Shown here: piece after piece, positions 61,727-64,000 of the stretch
Position numbering within the stretch: the stretch's first letter is position 1
Layout of the letters: every line of letters begins with the position of its first letter
Origin: Novipirellula sp052161655
GTDB taxonomy: Bacteria; Planctomycetota; Planctomycetia; Pirellulales; Pirellulaceae
Length of the DNA stretch: 64,000 nucleotides
Direction of reading: 5' to 3'
NCBI RefSeq assembly: GCF_052161655.1
Contig: NZ_CP197418.1
Coordinates: forward strand, 1 to 64,000
The notes under the pieces: generated by a model
What the model saw: the letters and a program-made list of their open reading frames with translations, nothing else
What the model was told of the DNA's origin: nothing
Database searches by the model: none
Program-made: the position numbers and the translations under genes

Positions 61727-63616
61727 ATGAATCGGATAATTTTCTTGATGTTGGTAGCGTTCGCGTTGCCGCAGACGAGGGCGCAAGAGACCGCGAATCC
61801 AATCACGATCGAATCGTTGCAAACAGCAATCAACGCTGTCCCCAAAACGCATCCGCGTCTGATGGCCGATGCCGCGACATTTCAATCTCTGCGTGAGTCT
61901 GTCGGAAAATCATCGTCGCCACGCGACGTGCTTGCTCGAGCGGTGATTCATCGTGCGGATTTGCTCAGCGATGTTCCGCCAATAACGCGACGACTCCAAG
62001 GACGACGTTTACTCAGCGAATCACGTCGCTGTTTAGAACGCTTGCTGAATTTGGCGATGGCGTACCAATTGACGGGCGAGACGAAGTATGTCGATCGCGG
62101 CAAGCAAGAGATGCTGGTGGTCGCCGCATTTGACGATTGGAACCCCAGCCACTTTTTGGATGTCGCTGAGATGACATTGGCGATGGCGATCGGTTACGAC
62201 TGGATGTTCGATGCTCTCGATGAAACGAGTCGACAAACCATTCGCCAGGCCATCAAGGAAAAGGGAGTGTCACTGCCGTTTGAAACCAAGCACAACAAAT
62301 GGGTCACTGCATCAAATAATTGGGGCCAAGTTTGTCATGGCGGCTTGACCGCGGGAGCGCTCGCGATCCTCGAAGATGAACCCGAATTGGCTGCCAAGAC
62401 GGTGCTCAGCGCAATTCAAAATGTACCGCGTTCGATGAAGGCGTTTGCACCAAAGGGAAGTTACCCCGAAGGACCTGGATACTGGGCGTACGGAACGGGT
62501 TTCAATGTTGTGTTGCTGGCAACACTCAATAGTGTCCTGGGAAGCGATTTTGGATTGAGCCAGGCGATGGGCTTTGATCAAACGGGACAGTATCCGAGTT
62601 TAATGACGGGACCATCGGGTGATGCATTCAACTACGCCGACGGCGGCGCGAGCCGAGGCCCCGAATCGGCGTTGTACTGGTTCGCCCATCATTTCGATCG
62701 TCCCGATTGGTTGCTCGGCGAGGACGCGAGGCTGAGGGCTGAGCTTGCCAGTTTCCGGTCGCGTGACGCTGGCGCTGGCGGAAACCGCTTGTTGCCGTTG
62801 GCGCTGTTGTGGATGAACGACATTGAAATCAAATTCAAGGACGCGGACATCAAGATGCCATTGAATTGGCAGAGCGAAAGTGACACGCCCGTCGCCGTGC
62901 ATCGCAGTTCTTGGACAGACCCCAATGCGACGTTCGTCGGACTCAAAGCGGGTTCACCCTCGGGGCCTCATGGGCAAATGGATATTGGCTCGTTTGTGCT
63001 TGATGCGGATGGGGTGCGATGGGCGGTCGATTTGGGTGCCGAAGGCTATCATGGCATCGAATCACGCGGCATGAATTTGTGGAGTGCCGCGCAGAACTCT
63101 GATCGCTGGACGATCTTTCGCCAAAGTAATTCCGGGCACAACACGCTGGTCGTCGACGGGAAACTGCAGGTTGCCAAGGGCCACGCCAAGATCATCGAGT
63201 TTTCAGATGATCGCGAGTCGCCGCACTCTGTCGCCGATCTGAGTCCAGTTTACAAGGGGCAAGCCGACAGCGTTCTTCGTGGCGTAAAGCTGTTGCCTTC
63301 ACGCGAGGTACAGATCAAAGATAATTTGACCGGACTCGCACCGGGAAGCCGTGTGCGTTGGGGCATGATCACGCGTGCGGAAGTCAAGTCTAATGCAGAT
63401 GCTACACTTCGTTTGCAACAACAAGGCCAACGGCTGACGTTGACGATCGTCGAACCGCTGGAGGCAACTTGGAGCATCGTCAATACCGAAAAGCCTCGCC
63501 ATGAGTGGGACTCACCGAACCCTGGCACGCAGATGGTGGCGTTTGAGGTCGAAGCACCGTCGAGTGGAGAATTGCGATTTGTGGTTATAGCGACGCCCGG
63601 AACTGCAACGAAATAG
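61727..63616 (+). CDS. Heparinase II/III-family polysaccharide lyase, exported
   Basis: 629 residues from the ATG at 61727, with GGAG 6 bases upstream; ATGs at 61715 and 61724 are also in frame. A signal peptide near 1-20 (ending TRAQ) leads to an (alpha/alpha) toroid with LMADAATFQSLRE, YDWMFDAL and ASNNWGQVCHGGL, then a beta-sheet domain with VFVGLKAGSPSGPHGQMDIGSFVLDADG-like text and SGHNTLVVDG. The pattern fits PL-type heparinase/alginate lyases. It would cleave acidic polysaccharides by beta-elimination, a good fit to a sulfatase-rich marine planctomycete. Confidence 0.85.
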   Translation: MNRIIFLMLVAFALPQTRAQETANPITIESLQTAINAVPKTHPRLMADAATFQSLRESVGKSSSPRDVLARAVIHRADLLSDVPPITRRLQGRRLLSESRRCLERLLNLAMAYQLTGETKYVDRGKQEMLVVAAFDDWNPSHFLDVAEMTLAMAIGYDWMFDALDETSRQTIRQAIKEKGVSLPFETKHNKWVTASNNWGQVCHGGLTAGALAILEDEPELAAKTVLSAIQNVPRSMKAFAPKGSYPEGPGYWAYGTGFNVVLLATLNSVLGSDFGLSQAMGFDQTGQYPSLMTGPSGDAFNYADGGASRGPESALYWFAHHFDRPDWLLGEDARLRAELASFRSRDAGAGGNRLLPLALLWMNDIEIKFKDADIKMPLNWQSESDTPVAVHRSSWTDPNATFVGLKAGSPSGPHGQMDIGSFVLDADGVRWAVDLGAEGYHGIESRGMNLWSAAQNSDRWTIFRQSNSGHNTLVVDGKLQVAKGHAKIIEFSDDRESPHSVADLSPVYKGQADSVLRGVKLLPSREVQIKDNLTGLAPGSRVRWGMITRAEVKSNADATLRLQQQGQRLTLTIVEPLEATWSIVNTEKPRHEWDSPNPGTQMVAFEVEAPSSGELRFVVIATPGTATK

Positions 63617-63697
63617 CCGTAAACGCAACGTTCGGAAACAACGATGGCCACTGAATCCATTCCTGACTGCTCCGGCTGAATCAAGGCATTGCAAATA

Positions 63698-64000
63698 TCA
63701 CGGCACAACCACCTCATACAACATCCTCGCTTTGCCGTTGTCCACAACCGATAACGGGATGACCAATTCACCCGCGGCAGTTATCGTCGTTTCCAAGGTC
63801 CCAGTTCGGGTGCCGTCTGACTGCAATGAATACACCGCCGCATCCTTCGCCCCGGTGACACGTAGCGTCATCGTTGCTCGGCCAGCGGCAACCAAATGAG
63901 GCAATCGGCCCCAATCCAGTAGCACTCGGCGGCTGCTATCGGCGTAGCGAGCATCGGTGTTTTGTAAGTCAGTTAAATGCGTGACTAGCAATCGCTTGCT
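63698..64000 (-). CDS. C-terminal part of a protein cut by the window edge
   Basis: About 100 residues ending at the stop at 63698; the gene begins beyond position 64000. The visible part is beta-rich with RVLLDWGRLPHLVAAGRATMTLRV and ends VDNGKARMLYEVVVP. It looks like an immunoglobulin-like or carbohydrate-active C-terminal domain. Family not identified. Convergent with the heparinase gene. Confidence 0.6.
   Translation of the reverse strand, partial: SKRLLVTHLTDLQNTDARYADSSRRVLLDWGRLPHLVAAGRATMTLRVTGAKDAAVYSLQSDGTRTGTLETTITAAGELVIPLSVVDNGKARMLYEVVVP

Noticed and set aside
1..64000. CRISPR arrays, integrase genes or phage gene blocks
   Set aside because: No regularly spaced direct repeats and no phage-like gene runs were seen; all repeats found are dispersed palindromes or the single pair at 41954.

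Overview
The window reads as a marine planctomycete of the Pirellulaceae (Rhodopirellula/Blastopirellula type). The evidence is the gene content: a sulfatase, two DUF1501/DUF1549-DUF1553 pairs with planctomycete cytochrome-type domains, two DUF1559 prepilin-like proteins each followed by a small lipoprotein, a gvs1-type ECF sigma factor with a FecR-like partner, and a very large secreted protein. Coordinate 1 falls on the first codon of dnaA, so the replicon was probably numbered from there. dnaN lies 16.5 kb downstream, behind an AT-rich, DnaA-box-containing spacer that is the best origin candidate.

Layout. 1-12.5 kb: dnaA, palindromes, a giant sulfatase, a sigma/FecR pair, a DUF1501 and cytochrome/DUF1553 pair. 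12.7-19 kb: lipoprotein and DUF1559 module, SGNH hydrolase, a guanidine-III riboswitch with its SMR exporter, a 58-residue lysine-rich protein, the origin-like spacer and dnaN. 18.8-31 kb: a 2116-residue secreted protein, a methanethiol-oxidase/selenium-binding protein, and a protein carrying two complete SF1 helicase cores. 31-44 kb: small membrane proteins, a dienelactone hydrolase, a REP-associated tyrosine transposase (RAYT) framed by palindromes, two hydrolases, a membrane protein with a seven-haem cytochrome, and a second DUF1559 plus lipoprotein module.

44-61 kb holds the most interesting block. A minus-strand run starts with a type II DMSO-reductase-family molybdoenzyme whose alpha, beta and gamma subunits resemble periplasmic nitrite oxidoreductase/perchlorate reductase relatives. 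It continues with a TorD-like chaperone, a GYD protein, a two-domain Rid protein, a DUF1549/DUF1553 protein that has lost its haem motif, a DUF1501 protein and a PPC-domain protein. An Rrf2 Fe-S regulator is divergent from the alpha subunit, with a perfect 9-bp dyad between them. A nitronate-monooxygenase-like enzyme and a globin follow on the same strand, which suggests a nitrogen-oxide theme; this is inference.

Intergenic spaces are crowded with inverted repeats of several families. One 57-bp palindrome occurs between the alpha and beta genes and again, in frame, inside the coding sequence of the TorD-like chaperone. Related cores flank the RAYT gene. The window ends with a heparinase II/III-like enzyme and the 3' part of an unidentified gene.
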